From Pseudomonadota bacterium (lineage in GTDB: Bacteria > Myxococcota_A > UBA796 > SXON01), in the NCBI GenBank assembly GCA_030685065.1, contig JAUXQH010000013.1, positions 17,994-81,993 on the forward strand: a stretch of 64,000 nt of DNA, read 5' to 3'. How positions within the stretch are numbered: the stretch's first letter is position 1; each line of letters opens with the position of its first letter. Positions 8,820-18,236 of the stretch are shown in pieces. The notes under the pieces were generated by a model. That model saw nothing but the letters and a program-made list of their open reading frames with translations. It was not told the origin of the DNA and made no database searches. Made by a program: the position numbers and the translations under genes.

Positions 8820-10844
8820 TTATGGGGTTCTGGCTTCGGTGTCAAGGCCATCGGGCAGGACTTCTGTCACATCCGGTGTCACATCCGGTGGCTCGTCCGG
8901 GGAGTCCACCGGCGGATCGAGTCGCCACACCTCCCAGCGCGCCGCCGCGTAGAGGCGGGTCGCATCGCGGAGAAGCTGCTCGCGCAGCCGCGCCTCGGGG
9001 TCCGTGAACTGCGCCTGGAGCACGCCCGGCGTCAGGAAGGGGTAGCTCTTCTTGATGAAGTGGATGTCGCCCACCAGGAGGTAGCGCACGCCCCCGTCGC
9101 GGAGGGCGTGAAGCGCCTCGTCCCCGTGCTGCCAGGCCCAGTACCGGGTCGGCACGTGGTCCTCGACGGAGCCGAGGATCCACGGCTGCTTCACGTAGTA
9201 GCCGTGCCACGCGAACAACATCGCGACCGGCGCGTCGAGCGGGACGTGCTCCCGCAGGAAGCGAAGCGCGCCCCACGCCGGAAGGGCGTCGGAGAGGAAC
9301 GCGTCGGGGGTCTGGTTGCCCGTCGCCACGGCAACGCGCTCGGCGCTGCGCTGGAGGGTCGGGGCGAGGTTGGCGGGGAGGGACACTGCGAGGAGGAGCC
9401 AGGCGGGCCATCGGCGGGGGAGCGCGCCTCCGGCCAGGGCGGCGATCGCGGCGATGGGGAGGAGATACCGCACGATCTGCGCGCCGAGCGCCCAGCCGAC
9501 GAAGCCGAGCGCCGCCACGAACGCAAGGCGCCGCACCGCGCCATCCCGCCGTGACGCGGCCAGCGCGGCCGCGGCCAGCGCCGCCCAGAGCAGCGAGACG
9601 CGACCGAGGAACACGAAGGAGTCCGGCTCCGCGCGCATCAGCAGGTTCCACGGCAGCAGGACCGACGCGAGGAGGTCGCGTCCGAGCCCGTACTTCTCGG
9701 TGTAGACGAACACGAAGGCGGCCCCCGGGATGTCGCCGGCGAGGGAGGCCGTGGGCCAACCGGCGAAGGGGAACAGCGGGTGCAGCCCCTCGTACAGGTT
9801 TCGCGCCCACCACGGCAGGACGGGCGCGAGCGTCGCGACCGCGGCGTAGAGGACGCGCCGAGGGTGCGTGCGGAGCCCATCCCAGGCCGCGATCAGCGCG
9901 AGACCGGCCACGGCGGGCGCGGCCGTGTACTTCGCGGCGAGGGCGAAGCCGCACATCCACCCCATCAGGACCCAGCGCCGCGCCAGCATCGCGTCCGCGG
10001 CCACCAGCAGCCACAGGGCCACCACGTGATTGTTGTAGGCCAGGCCGGACTCGCGGAGCCAGCTCCACGAGCCGAGCAGGGCCAGCGCGGGCAGATCTCC
10101 CTGGCCGCGCCCGAAGCGGGCCTCCGCCAGCGCGCGCACGCCGAGCGCGACGACGGCGGTGATGGCGAGGTGCCAGAGGCGCGGGGCCGCCTCGCCTCCG
10201 AGGGCGTAGAGCAGGGCGAACACGAGGTGTACCGGCAGCGGACGGCTGCCGTCGGGGTTGAGGAAGCCGCCGAGCAGATGGCCGGACTCGACCATCCGGC
10301 GCGGGAGCGCCAGGTGGTAGGAGAGCTCGTCCGTGTCGGTCGGGGGCGCGAGCGCCTCGATCAGGCCGGGCACGAGGAACACCAGGCCGATCACCCACAC
10401 GGCGGCGGGCACCTCGGGGAGGCGTACGCGCGGGCGCGCGGCCCAGCCGGCGGCCGTTGCGAGCACGACCGTGGCCGCCGCGGTTGGGCCGATCGCTCCG
10501 CCCAGCGCGAAGAGCCCCATCCCGGCGCCCTGGAGGGCCACCCCGAGGCCGAGCGCCGCGAGCCAGCCCGAGGGGGCGTCGAGCGCGTCGGGTGCCGTGG
10601 CGCGCAGCAGGGCGGCGCCTGCGCCCATCGCCGCGACGAGCGCCAGCACGGCCGGGACTCCGCCGCGGGCGAGCGCGAGGAGCGCCTCGGGTCGGATGGT
10701 GCCGGCCGGGTCGAGCGCCACGAACGCGACGGCGAGCCCGACCGCGAGGAGGGCGGCGAGCCCGGCTCGATGGGGGGAGGGGCCGCGAGGCGCGGGGCTC
10801 CCGGGGCCCTCGGCCTCCGCGACGGCGGGCGCGGGCCCGCTCAT
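8820..10844 (-). CDS. Polytopic GT-C-type glycosyltransferase (family 39-like)
   Basis: Integral membrane protein of 674 residues. After a short cytoplasmic N-terminus it has a dozen or so hydrophobic helices. The first large loop holds LAPPTDTDELSYHLALP, an acidic Asp-Glu motif followed by Tyr-His that matches polyprenyl-phosphate sugar transferases of the GT39/GT83-like type. A soluble C-terminal region (about residues 540-674) follows. These enzymes move a sugar from a lipid carrier to a protein, lipid or polymer on the outer face of the inner membrane. The ATG at 10844 overlaps the stop of the upstream gene (ATGA), so the long frame to 11018 is not used. Substrate unknown. Confidence 0.7.
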   Translation of the reverse strand: MSGPAPAVAEAEGPGSPAPRGPSPHRAGLAALLAVGLAVAFVALDPAGTIRPEALLALARGGVPAVLALVAAMGAGAALLRATAPDALDAPSGWLAALGLGVALQGAGMGLFALGGAIGPTAAATVVLATAAGWAARPRVRLPEVPAAVWVIGLVFLVPGLIEALAPPTDTDELSYHLALPRRMVESGHLLGGFLNPDGSRPLPVHLVFALLYALGGEAAPRLWHLAITAVVALGVRALAEARFGRGQGDLPALALLGSWSWLRESGLAYNNHVVALWLLVAADAMLARRWVLMGWMCGFALAAKYTAAPAVAGLALIAAWDGLRTHPRRVLYAAVATLAPVLPWWARNLYEGLHPLFPFAGWPTASLAGDIPGAAFVFVYTEKYGLGRDLLASVLLPWNLLMRAEPDSFVFLGRVSLLWAALAAAALAASRRDGAVRRLAFVAALGFVGWALGAQIVRYLLPIAAIAALAGGALPRRWPAWLLLAVSLPANLAPTLQRSAERVAVATGNQTPDAFLSDALPAWGALRFLREHVPLDAPVAMLFAWHGYYVKQPWILGSVEDHVPTRYWAWQHGDEALHALRDGGVRYLLVGDIHFIKKSYPFLTPGVLQAQFTDPEARLREQLLRDATRLYAAARWEVWRLDPPVDSPDEPPDVTPDVTEVLPDGLDTEARTP

Positions 10845-12184
10845 GACGACGGCCGGAGGCGAACGGCGTCCCCGCCCGGATGGGAGAGCGTGATCCGGCC
10901 GATGCCGACGGGCCCGTCGGGCACCCACGCCGCCCCGTCCCAGCGGTCCATCACCCAGCCCTCGACGGGCCAATCGAGCGTCCACGTCACCAGCCCCTCC
11001 CGGTGTGCGCCCCGCCACCCGCCCGGCAACGTCCGCCCGACCCCCTGCGCGCGCGGATCGTCGTCATCGAGAACCAGCTCGGGAACGGTGGCGACGAGCA
11101 GCTGGACCCCCTCGCGAAACAGCAACCACGGGCCCCAGCGAGCGGGCGCGCGCTGGTGGCCGGGGCGGTGCAGCTCGACGCCGTCGGAGCAGCGCACGTC
11201 GATGTCGCCGGTGCCGGCGCGGAGGGCGCCACGATCCTCCCAGCAGGCGACGGGGCCCCAGAGGCCGAGGCCGTGCGCGAAGCCCGTGTCGGCGGCGTAG
11301 ACGCGGCGCTCGCCCCGGGCCATGTCCTGCACGTACACCCCCTCCTCATCGAGCCAGGCGAGCCAGCGCCCATCGCCGACGACGTGCCGCTCGCTGCGCG
11401 CGCTCCTCGCCAGGGGAGACCGTTCGCCCTCTGCCGTGCGCGTCCACACGTCCTCGCCGGTGAGCCCTCCGTCCTCCACCCAGGCGGCCCAGGGCCACGC
11501 CAGCGCAGCCGGGTACCACGGCAGCGGCGCCGCGTCCGTACGCTCCCGGATCCGCTCCGAGAGGGGAAACGCCTCGACGTGGCCCGCCCACGCGAACACG
11601 CCGTGCTCCCCGTCCGTCGCCGGAGGGCCTACCGTCGCCCCCGCCACGCGGCCCTGGTTCGGGACGGGGCTCGCGTCAGGGAGCCGCCAGAGCCCGAGCT
11701 GCGGGACGAGGATCGCCCCCGGCCCGATCCCGGGGGCCTCCGCGCTCGCCGACAACGTGACGGCCTCGAGCGAGCCGAGGTTGTACGCGCGATCGACGCG
11801 GCCGGTGGTCGAGCACCACACCACCCATGGCCCGGCCAGCGTCGGAAAGCGGTCATCCCGGCAGGAGCCGGCCTCGATCGTCGGGAGCGAACGGACCTCG
11901 GGGCGCACCAGGACGGTGCCGTTGTCGCCGGCGGGCTGCACATCCAGGATGATCGACACCCCGCCGGCCGAGACCTCCAGCGGGCCGGGGCTCCGGGGGG
12001 TGACGCGCGCCTCGAGGCCGAGATCGTCGTCCACGCCGCGCCATCCGACCTCGGCGGGCCAGCCGCCGGCCCAGGATGCGAACAACCGCACCGGCTCGCC
12101 GACCTCGGGCCGAAGATCGGAGGCGGCGAGCGCGAGGACGGCGACCCCTCGAAGCGCAAGAACGCGCGGCACCGGCTCGATCAT
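10841..12184 (-). CDS. Secreted propeller-like protein of unknown function
   Basis: A 447-residue protein with a hydrophobic N-terminus (LALRGVAVLALAAS) that could be a signal peptide. The first about 110 residues look like an Ig-like or CARDB-type domain (DLRPEVGEPVRLFASWAGG). The rest has WVVW, VACW, WAAWVED and WLAW segments at regular spacing, as in TolB-like beta-propellers. The stop overlaps the start of the glycosyltransferase gene downstream, so the two are co-translated. I do not recognise a specific family; a sensor or binding propeller is plausible. Confidence 0.6.
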   Translation of the reverse strand: MIEPVPRVLALRGVAVLALAASDLRPEVGEPVRLFASWAGGWPAEVGWRGVDDDLGLEARVTPRSPGPLEVSAGGVSIILDVQPAGDNGTVLVRPEVRSLPTIEAGSCRDDRFPTLAGPWVVWCSTTGRVDRAYNLGSLEAVTLSASAEAPGIGPGAILVPQLGLWRLPDASPVPNQGRVAGATVGPPATDGEHGVFAWAGHVEAFPLSERIRERTDAAPLPWYPAALAWPWAAWVEDGGLTGEDVWTRTAEGERSPLARSARSERHVVGDGRWLAWLDEEGVYVQDMARGERRVYAADTGFAHGLGLWGPVACWEDRGALRAGTGDIDVRCSDGVELHRPGHQRAPARWGPWLLFREGVQLLVATVPELVLDDDDPRAQGVGRTLPGGWRGAHREGLVTWTLDWPVEGWVMDRWDGAAWVPDGPVGIGRITLSHPGGDAVRLRPSS

Positions 12185-12206
12185 GCGGCGAGCCGGGTGG
12201 GGAGCG

Positions 12207-13598
12207 TCAAGGCGTCGCGGTGTCCTCGGCGACGCCGCAGCAGCTGACGGTGAGGATGACCGTGTCGGTCACCGTGGCGCCCGTGCAGTCGGTGACGGTG
12301 AGCTCGAATTCGAACGGGGTCTCCGTGCACACGTCCGGATCGGTCGGCGCGGAGTCCTCCAGCGTGACCGTCGTGACCAGAGTGTTCGGGTCCGCGATGC
12401 TCGCGTCGGCGTTGTCGGTGGCCCACCGGACGATCAGCGGATCGCCGTCGGCGTCCGTGACCGTGGCGGTCGAGCCGAGCGGGACGGTCTGGTCGGCGCA
12501 CTCGTCGCAGTCGAAGGTGTAGCCGCTCACCTCGCACGTGGCGGAGCCGCCGTCCACCGTGGTGTCGACGCCAGCCGTGATCGTGGGGCGCTCGTTACTG
12601 CGACGCTCCGCCGCGGAGACCGTCATCATGTCGGGCGAGGACCAGGTGGTGCCGTCCGTCACCGCGCAGGAGAGCACGTACTCGCCGGCCACGTCGGGGT
12701 AGAAGGTCGGCCGGACCGCCGTACGATCCGAGAACGTGGTGTTCCCCACCGCCGAGCCGGTCGGCTTGGATTGCACCTCCCACATGTACTGCAGCGGGTC
12801 CCCGTCGGGATCGGCCGAGCCCGAGCAGTCGAGGAGCACGGTCGTGCAATCCTCGCCGGCCGGCTGGTCGTCGCCCGCGTTGGCGACCGGCGCGTGGTCA
12901 TCCCCGAGGGCGGTCACGGTCACGGCGTCGGACACGGAGCGCGCGAGCCCGTTGTTCACGACCAGGTTGAGGACGTACACGCCCTTCTGATCGGGCGTGA
13001 AGGAGGCCCCCACGGTGTCGGCGCCGGAGATCGTGCTGAGCGTCGAAGACGTCGGCTTGTCGACGACCGACCACGAGTACGTCAGCGTCCGGCCCTGCGG
13101 GTCGTAGCTGAGGGACCCATCGAGCGCGACGAGGGTTCCGACGTTCGTCAGGATGTCGGTGCCGGCGTTGGAGACCGGTACGCTGTCGGGCTCTTCGATG
13201 GTGACGATGACGTAGTCGGGGTCGGACTCGGCCCCGTTCGGGTCCGTCACGGTGAGCTTGATCACGTAGGTGCCGACCGCGTCCGCCGTGAAGCTCGCCC
13301 CGGGCTCCCCCCCGTGATTGGGATTGAACGGAGCGGAGCTCGTCGCGAGCGTGGAGGTGTCCGGAACGTGGTCGAACGACCAGTGGAACGCCAGCGGGTC
13401 CCCTTCGGGATCGCTCGACGCGGCTCCGCTGAGCGCAACGGGCGTGTCGGCGGTCTGGTTGATCGACTCACCGGCTTCGGCGATGGGCTTCCCGTTGACC
13501 GCGACGGGGATGTCGGTGTCCGTGTCGCCCGCGTCCTTGTCGCCGGTGGTGCAGGCGGGGAAAACGGCGAACAGCGCCAGGAAGAGAGAGGTGCGCAT
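12207..13598 (-). CDS. PKD-repeat lipoprotein (tandem copy 2)
   Basis: Cell-surface lipoprotein of 463 residues: lipobox VFPAC, short Asp/Thr spacer (DAGDTDTD), then about four PKD/Ig-like modules recognised by xAxAGxDxx at the start and SSDPEGDPLAFHWSF or SADPDGDPLQYMWEV about 30 residues later. The last module is Cys-rich (TFDCDECAD). PKD modules are adhesive or spacer domains outside the cell. It lies 10 bases after a paralogue of the same layout (13609-14979), so the pair is a tandem duplication, probably co-transcribed. Confidence 0.82.
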   Translation of the reverse strand: MRTSLFLALFAVFPACTTGDKDAGDTDTDIPVAVNGKPIAEAGESINQTADTPVALSGAASSDPEGDPLAFHWSFDHVPDTSTLATSSAPFNPNHGGEPGASFTADAVGTYVIKLTVTDPNGAESDPDYVIVTIEEPDSVPVSNAGTDILTNVGTLVALDGSLSYDPQGRTLTYSWSVVDKPTSSTLSTISGADTVGASFTPDQKGVYVLNLVVNNGLARSVSDAVTVTALGDDHAPVANAGDDQPAGEDCTTVLLDCSGSADPDGDPLQYMWEVQSKPTGSAVGNTTFSDRTAVRPTFYPDVAGEYVLSCAVTDGTTWSSPDMMTVSAAERRSNERPTITAGVDTTVDGGSATCEVSGYTFDCDECADQTVPLGSTATVTDADGDPLIVRWATDNADASIADPNTLVTTVTLEDSAPTDPDVCTETPFEFELTVTDCTGATVTDTVILTVSCCGVAEDTATP

Positions 13599-13608
13599 CC
13601 GAGTGCTC

Positions 13609-14979
13609 CTACGGGCTGTACTCGCCGGTGCAGGTGTAGGTGATCTTGACGATGTCGGTGTCGGTGTCGGCGCAGTCGCTGACGCTCAACACGACGTCCC
13701 AGCCCCGTGTCGTCGCGACGTTGTACGTCGCCGGGAACGAGGGGGTGAGCACCTGGGTCTCCGGGCTGTACCGCGAAGCGATGGTGAGCTCACCCGAGGC
13801 GTCGGACCACAAGAAGTCGACATCGTCGCCGTCGATCGGATCGTCGGAGGCGGTGCCGTCGAGCGTCACGTCCTCCTGCGGGCAATCGGCGCACGTGAAG
13901 ACGTAGGAGGCCGTGTCGCATTCCGCGGCGACGACGATGGTCTGGTCCTCGCCGGCGTTCGCGATGGGCCGGTTGTTCGCCGACTCGTCCGTGAACGTGT
14001 AGCTGACGATGTCCGGAGGCGAGTCGTACGTGCCGTCGTTCACGCGCAGCTCGAACGTGTAGGTGCCGACCATGTCCCAGTGGAAGACCGGGTTGGCCAG
14101 GGCCTCCTCGCTCTCCGCGAACGACGCGGTGGAGCCTGACGGGGCGGTGAGGAGCGACCAGGCGTAGCTGAGGTCGGCACCCTCGGGGTCGTAGCTTCCG
14201 TAGCCGTCGAGCTCGAAGTTCTGGTCGGTGCAGGGCGAGAGCGCGCTGCTGTCGCCCGCGTCCGCCACGGGCGGGGCGTTGGTGGACGCCACCGTGATGC
14301 TGCAGAAGTCGGCGCCGGACCAGTTGCTCCCGTCGGTCACCGCGAGGCCCACGACGAAGACGCCGGCGCAGTCGGGCACCACGGAGGGGTTGACGGTGCT
14401 GGCGTTGAACATGTCGGCGGCGGAGAGTCCGGAGCAGGACGGCACCGACGAGAGGGACCACTGGTACTCGAGCGCCGCGCCTTCGGGGTCGCTGGAGGCG
14501 GATCCGTCGAGGTCGACGCGCTGGTCGACCTCCGCGGTGACGTTGTTCCCGCAGTCGGCGAGCGGCGCCGCGTTGCCGGACGCGACCGTGATGACGATGT
14601 AGTCGGCGGCCGAGACCGCTCCCGACGAGTCGGACGCCGTCACGGAGACGACGTAGGTGCCCACGACGTCCGGAACGAACGAAGGGGTGGCCGGGTCGGA
14701 GATATCGAGGTCCGACGTGTCGATCGCGGAGTCGACGGGTGCGGACTCGACGACCCAGGTGAGGATCGCCTCGTCGCCCGAGGTGCACACCGCGCCCGAC
14801 GCCGTGGGCGCCGCGGCGGCACCGAGGGTGATCGACTGGTCGGCCGAGCCGACGACGGACGGGCCCGCGCACGCAGACGCGGAGTCTTCTCCCTTGTCCT
14901 CCGAAGGAGGGACGACCACGCAGGCCGGGATGGCTGCCAGAGCCAGGATGCCGAAGGAGGCACGGAGGATTGGAGTCAT
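13609..14979 (-). CDS. PKD-repeat lipoprotein (tandem copy 1)
   Basis: Lipoprotein of 456 residues with signal peptide and lipobox LAAIPAC. Four PKD/Ig-like modules follow; clear ones contain GSASSDPEGAALEYQWSL and GYGSYDPEGADLSYAWSL, and the last is Cys-containing (FTCADCPQEDVTLDGTASDD), matching the last module of its neighbour. Presumably anchored in the outer membrane and used for adhesion or as a stalk. Divergent from the barrel gene that starts near 15051. Confidence 0.82.
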   Translation of the reverse strand: MTPILRASFGILALAAIPACVVVPPSEDKGEDSASACAGPSVVGSADQSITLGAAAAPTASGAVCTSGDEAILTWVVESAPVDSAIDTSDLDISDPATPSFVPDVVGTYVVSVTASDSSGAVSAADYIVITVASGNAAPLADCGNNVTAEVDQRVDLDGSASSDPEGAALEYQWSLSSVPSCSGLSAADMFNASTVNPSVVPDCAGVFVVGLAVTDGSNWSGADFCSITVASTNAPPVADAGDSSALSPCTDQNFELDGYGSYDPEGADLSYAWSLLTAPSGSTASFAESEEALANPVFHWDMVGTYTFELRVNDGTYDSPPDIVSYTFTDESANNRPIANAGEDQTIVVAAECDTASYVFTCADCPQEDVTLDGTASDDPIDGDDVDFLWSDASGELTIASRYSPETQVLTPSFPATYNVATTRGWDVVLSVSDCADTDTDIVKITYTCTGEYSP

Positions 14980-15050
14980 GCGTCAGGCTCCGGCGGTGGA
15001 CGGGGTTCGGGCGCCGTGTGAGGGCACCCGTTCGGTGGGGCAGTGTACGG

Positions 15051-15860
15051 ATGGGAACGCGTCGCCGTCAACACGATCTTGACAGCAGGTGCAGGCGGGG
15101 CCTGCTGGCGATGTCGGTCGTCGCGACGGTGCTCCGCAGCGGGGCAGTCAGGGCGCAGGAGTGCTGGCAGCCGAGCGCACTGTCTCCTCCCGGCGACCAG
15201 ATCGCAAGCAATTCCTTCACGTCACTCGCCGGCGTCGACGGCGCCGTGGGCTATGTGCCCCCGTTTCGCGTCGGGACGCGAAACCGTCTGACGCCCTCCG
15301 TGAGCGCCAGTGTCCGACTGGCGCCCTTCGAATTGCAGGCGTCCTGGGGGTGGGTCGTCGATGCCAGCGAAGCCGGTGGGGTCGTGCATGGGCCAGGAGA
15401 TCTCCGCCTCGGCACCGTCGTGACGCTGGCGCACTTTTCCGAATTCGACGTGACCGCCGGATGGGAGGTCAAGTTGCCCAACGCGAGCGACGAGGGCGAG
15501 ATCGGCACCGATGAGACCGACGTGAGCTTCGGCGCGACCGCCGGGTGGCGGCGCGGCCCGGTCTCGGCGCGTCTGGGCGTCGGCCTGGCGGTCCTGGGCA
15601 ACCCGCTGCGCTTCGCCAACCAGGACGACGTGGCGATGGTGCGCGGCTCGGTGGCGTGGACCTCCGGCTTCGTCCGCGTGATCGGACGAGCCTCCGCGGA
15701 CCTCCCGACGCCACGCAATCCCGTTCGGAGCGAGGGGGACATCGCCTTGCAGCTAGGAACCCGCTGGTTCGGGCTGGTGCATGCCGGCGGCGGTTTCGTG
15801 CCCGCGTCGGCCGATTGGCACGCGGGTCTGGCCGTCGGCTTCGCGTCGGCCCTTCCCTAA
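15051..15860 (+). CDS. Putative outer-membrane beta-barrel protein
   Basis: Exported protein of about 269 residues from the ATG at 15051; a signal peptide (hydrophobic AMSVVATVL, cleavage after VRAQ) follows a long basic n-region, and an alternative start is the ATG at 15111. The mature part is rich in alternating strands (LTPSVSASVRLAPFELQASW, VTAGWEVKLPN, GLAVGFASALP) with conserved Gly/Trp turns, as in transporters of the phenol-degradation/MetA-type barrel group. The chain ends in ALP rather than Phe, so the barrel call is tentative. It stands alone. Confidence 0.55.
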   Translation: MGTRRRQHDLDSRCRRGLLAMSVVATVLRSGAVRAQECWQPSALSPPGDQIASNSFTSLAGVDGAVGYVPPFRVGTRNRLTPSVSASVRLAPFELQASWGWVVDASEAGGVVHGPGDLRLGTVVTLAHFSEFDVTAGWEVKLPNASDEGEIGTDETDVSFGATAGWRRGPVSARLGVGLAVLGNPLRFANQDDVAMVRGSVAWTSGFVRVIGRASADLPTPRNPVRSEGDIALQLGTRWFGLVHAGGGFVPASADWHAGLAVGFASALP

Positions 15861-15920
15861 AGCCGGTCGGGTGTATAGCCATCCGTCGCGTCGACGGGTG
15901 CGCCCGCCGAGGAGACGTGT

Positions 15921-16571
15921 ATGGCCTTCTTCGACTTCCTTCTCGGTGGCCCCGCCGGCCAACTCAAGCGACATGCCCGCCGGGTGGCGAACCGCGATGC
16001 CCAGGCGGAGGACCGCGAGGCCTCGGCCCACTGGCTCGCGCAGAACGGCTCGGAGGAGGCCCTCTTCGCCATGTGCGCGCGCTTCGCCCTCCAGCTCGAG
16101 CACGGGCTGAAGGACCGGAAGGAGAAGGACATCGTGTTCGACCTCCTCGTGGAGCACGGGCCGCGTGGGGCCGTGGTGGCACGCCGCTGGGCGGCCGAGA
16201 ACCCGAATTTCCACCACGCGGTGCGCCTCGTGGAGCGCATCGAGGGCCCGGAGGCCGCCGTGGGGCTGCTCCTCGACCTGCTCGCGGCCGAGCAGGTCGA
16301 ACAGGAATTCAAGCCCGAGAAGAAGCGCAACCTGCTCATCTCGCTCGCCGAGCGCCGCAGCGAGCGCGTGGTCGAGGCCGCGCAGCGCTTCCTCGTGGAC
16401 TTCGACGAGGGCGTGCGGCACGCCGCCATCGAGGCGATGGCCGCGCAGCCGGGAGATGCCGCGGCGCCGTACCTCGCGAAGGCGCTCGCGAACCCGACCG
16501 AGGAGAGCACGCGCATTCGCGGCCGCCTCGTCGAGATCTTCCAGCAGCGAAAGTGGCCGATCCGGTCCTGA
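15921..16571 (+). CDS. HEAT-like repeat protein
   Basis: A soluble, all-helical, highly charged 216-residue protein without a signal peptide. From about residue 35 it has paired helices like HEAT/Armadillo repeats (SAHWLAQNGSEEALFAMCAR, VRHAAIEAMAAQPGDAAAPY). Such proteins act as scaffolds. RBS GGAG lies upstream of the ATG at 15921. The gene runs convergent to the TMTC-like gene, leaving 24 bases between the stops. Confidence 0.7.
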   Translation: MAFFDFLLGGPAGQLKRHARRVANRDAQAEDREASAHWLAQNGSEEALFAMCARFALQLEHGLKDRKEKDIVFDLLVEHGPRGAVVARRWAAENPNFHHAVRLVERIEGPEAAVGLLLDLLAAEQVEQEFKPEKKRNLLISLAERRSERVVEAAQRFLVDFDEGVRHAAIEAMAAQPGDAAAPYLAKALANPTEESTRIRGRLVEIFQQRKWPIRS

Positions 16572-16595
16572 TCCTCACTGCGGGGGAGCAGGCGC

Positions 16596-18236
16596 CTACT
16601 CGAGCCCCATCCGGGCGAGCCGCTCGCGGGCCAGCGGCGCGGCGGGGCCATCCTCGGCGACGCGGAGGTACTCCCGGTAGTGGAAGGCGGCCTTTCGCAT
16701 GTCCGCCTGGCCGAAGGCGAGGTTGGCGAGGTTGATGTGCGCGTGGGCGTCGTCGGGGCACGCCCGGAGGGTGGACGCGTAGCGGGACGCCGCGGCTTCG
16801 AGCTCCCCCGCGCGGGAGGCGAGCGTCCCGAGGTTGTTCGACGCGTCGCAGCTCTTCGGATGGCTGCGGAGGACCTCCAGCCACGCCGCGCGCGCTCCCA
16901 CGTCATCGCCGGACTCCGCGCGGACGATGCCGAGGTTGATCCGCGCGTTGGGGTCGCCTGGGTCGAGCTCCGCGGCGCGGGTGTAGGCGGGCTCGGCCTC
17001 GGCGAAGCGCTGGGCGAGCCGGAGCGCGTCCCCGTAGCCGTACCAGGCGCGGGCGCTCGCCGGGTAGCGCATCGCCGCGCCCCTCCACAAGGCGGCCTCG
17101 TCGGACCACACGCGGTTCCTCGCCACGGTCGCGAGCAGGAGCACGGGGACGAGCACCCACGCCGGGCGCAGGCCCGCCGCGGGAAGGGAGGCCACCGCGG
17201 CGAGGATCAGCGCGAACCCGGCGAAGTACGATCGGTGCTCGGCCATCGTCTCGAGCAGCGGCACGGCCGACGAGGGCACCAGCCACGCGGCCCAGACCAC
17301 CAGGGCGAACGCGCGGATCGCGGCGGGGGACGCCTCCGTGGGGGAGGGACGTCCGGGCCCGTCCGGCGCTGGACGTGCGCGCCGGACCACCAACAGCATG
17401 GCGCCGGCCCAACCGATCAGGGAGAGCGCACCCGCGAGCCGCGCCACGGCGGGGTGGTCGTGGAGGATCGACTGCCCGATCGGCACCAGCCAAAGGACGA
17501 GATAGCGCCCCCACACCTCCGCCTGGGAGAGGACCTGGACCACGGCGTCCCGCGGCACCTCAGCCTTCGGCCACCCGTACATCCACAGCCGGAGCGCCAC
17601 CGCCGCGGCGCCCGCACCGGCGAACACGAGGTGGTCGCGCCACCGCCGGGCGTCGCGCTCCTTCGGCGCGACGATCCAGCGATCGATCGCGAGCAGCGCC
17701 ACGGGCAGGAGCGCCCCGACCTCCTTGGTGAGCAGCGCAGCTCCCACCGCGACGACAGCGACCGTGCGTGCGCGCGGGGACCCGCGACGATGATCGATCC
17801 ACGCGGTGAGCGCGACGAGCCACGCGGTCGCCTCGAGCGCGTCCGAGCGGCCGGTGATGTAGGTGACCGCGTCCGTCGTCAGGGGATGCAGCGCCCAGAG
17901 GCTCGCGACGAGCGCGGCGCGGCCCGGGGTGACGAGGCGACCGGCGAGCCGCCAGGCCAGCAGCGCGTTGATCGCGTGGATCCCCACGGAGAGCACGTGG
18001 TAGCCGAACGGTTCGAGGCCGCCGAGCCACCAGTTGAACGCGTAGGTGACGATGAGGAGCGGGCGGCTCGTGTTGTAGCTGGCGATCGCGCCCACATCGT
18101 CGAGCCAGCGGATCGTCCGGTTGCCGACGACCTCGATGCGGTCGTCGTAGGTGAAGGGCGCGTGCATGGCCGGCGCCCAGGCCACCACGATGGCGGCGAG
18201 GAGGGCGGTCACGAGGGCTGCGTAGCGGCGCGTCAC
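16596..18236 (-). CDS. TMTC-like multi-spanning membrane protein with C-terminal TPR repeats
   Basis: A 546-residue protein started at GTG 18236, which overlaps the stop of the GT4 gene (GTGA); the much longer open frame to 19316 is an artefact across that gene. The N-terminal loop contains FTYDDRIEVVGN, an Asp-Asp motif as in GT-C protein O-mannosyltransferases (PMT/TMTC). About ten membrane helices follow. Residues about 400-546 form four TPR units (WYGYGDALRLAQRFAEAEPA; ARINLGIVRAESGDDVGAR; ASNNLGTLASRAGELEAAA; AHINLANLAFGQADMRKAA). The TPRs would bind the protein substrate or partner. Sugar donor and acceptor are unknown. Confidence 0.7.
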   Translation of the reverse strand: MTRRYAALVTALLAAIVVAWAPAMHAPFTYDDRIEVVGNRTIRWLDDVGAIASYNTSRPLLIVTYAFNWWLGGLEPFGYHVLSVGIHAINALLAWRLAGRLVTPGRAALVASLWALHPLTTDAVTYITGRSDALEATAWLVALTAWIDHRRGSPRARTVAVVAVGAALLTKEVGALLPVALLAIDRWIVAPKERDARRWRDHLVFAGAGAAAVALRLWMYGWPKAEVPRDAVVQVLSQAEVWGRYLVLWLVPIGQSILHDHPAVARLAGALSLIGWAGAMLLVVRRARPAPDGPGRPSPTEASPAAIRAFALVVWAAWLVPSSAVPLLETMAEHRSYFAGFALILAAVASLPAAGLRPAWVLVPVLLLATVARNRVWSDEAALWRGAAMRYPASARAWYGYGDALRLAQRFAEAEPAYTRAAELDPGDPNARINLGIVRAESGDDVGARAAWLEVLRSHPKSCDASNNLGTLASRAGELEAAASRYASTLRACPDDAHAHINLANLAFGQADMRKAAFHYREYLRVAEDGPAAPLARERLARMGLE

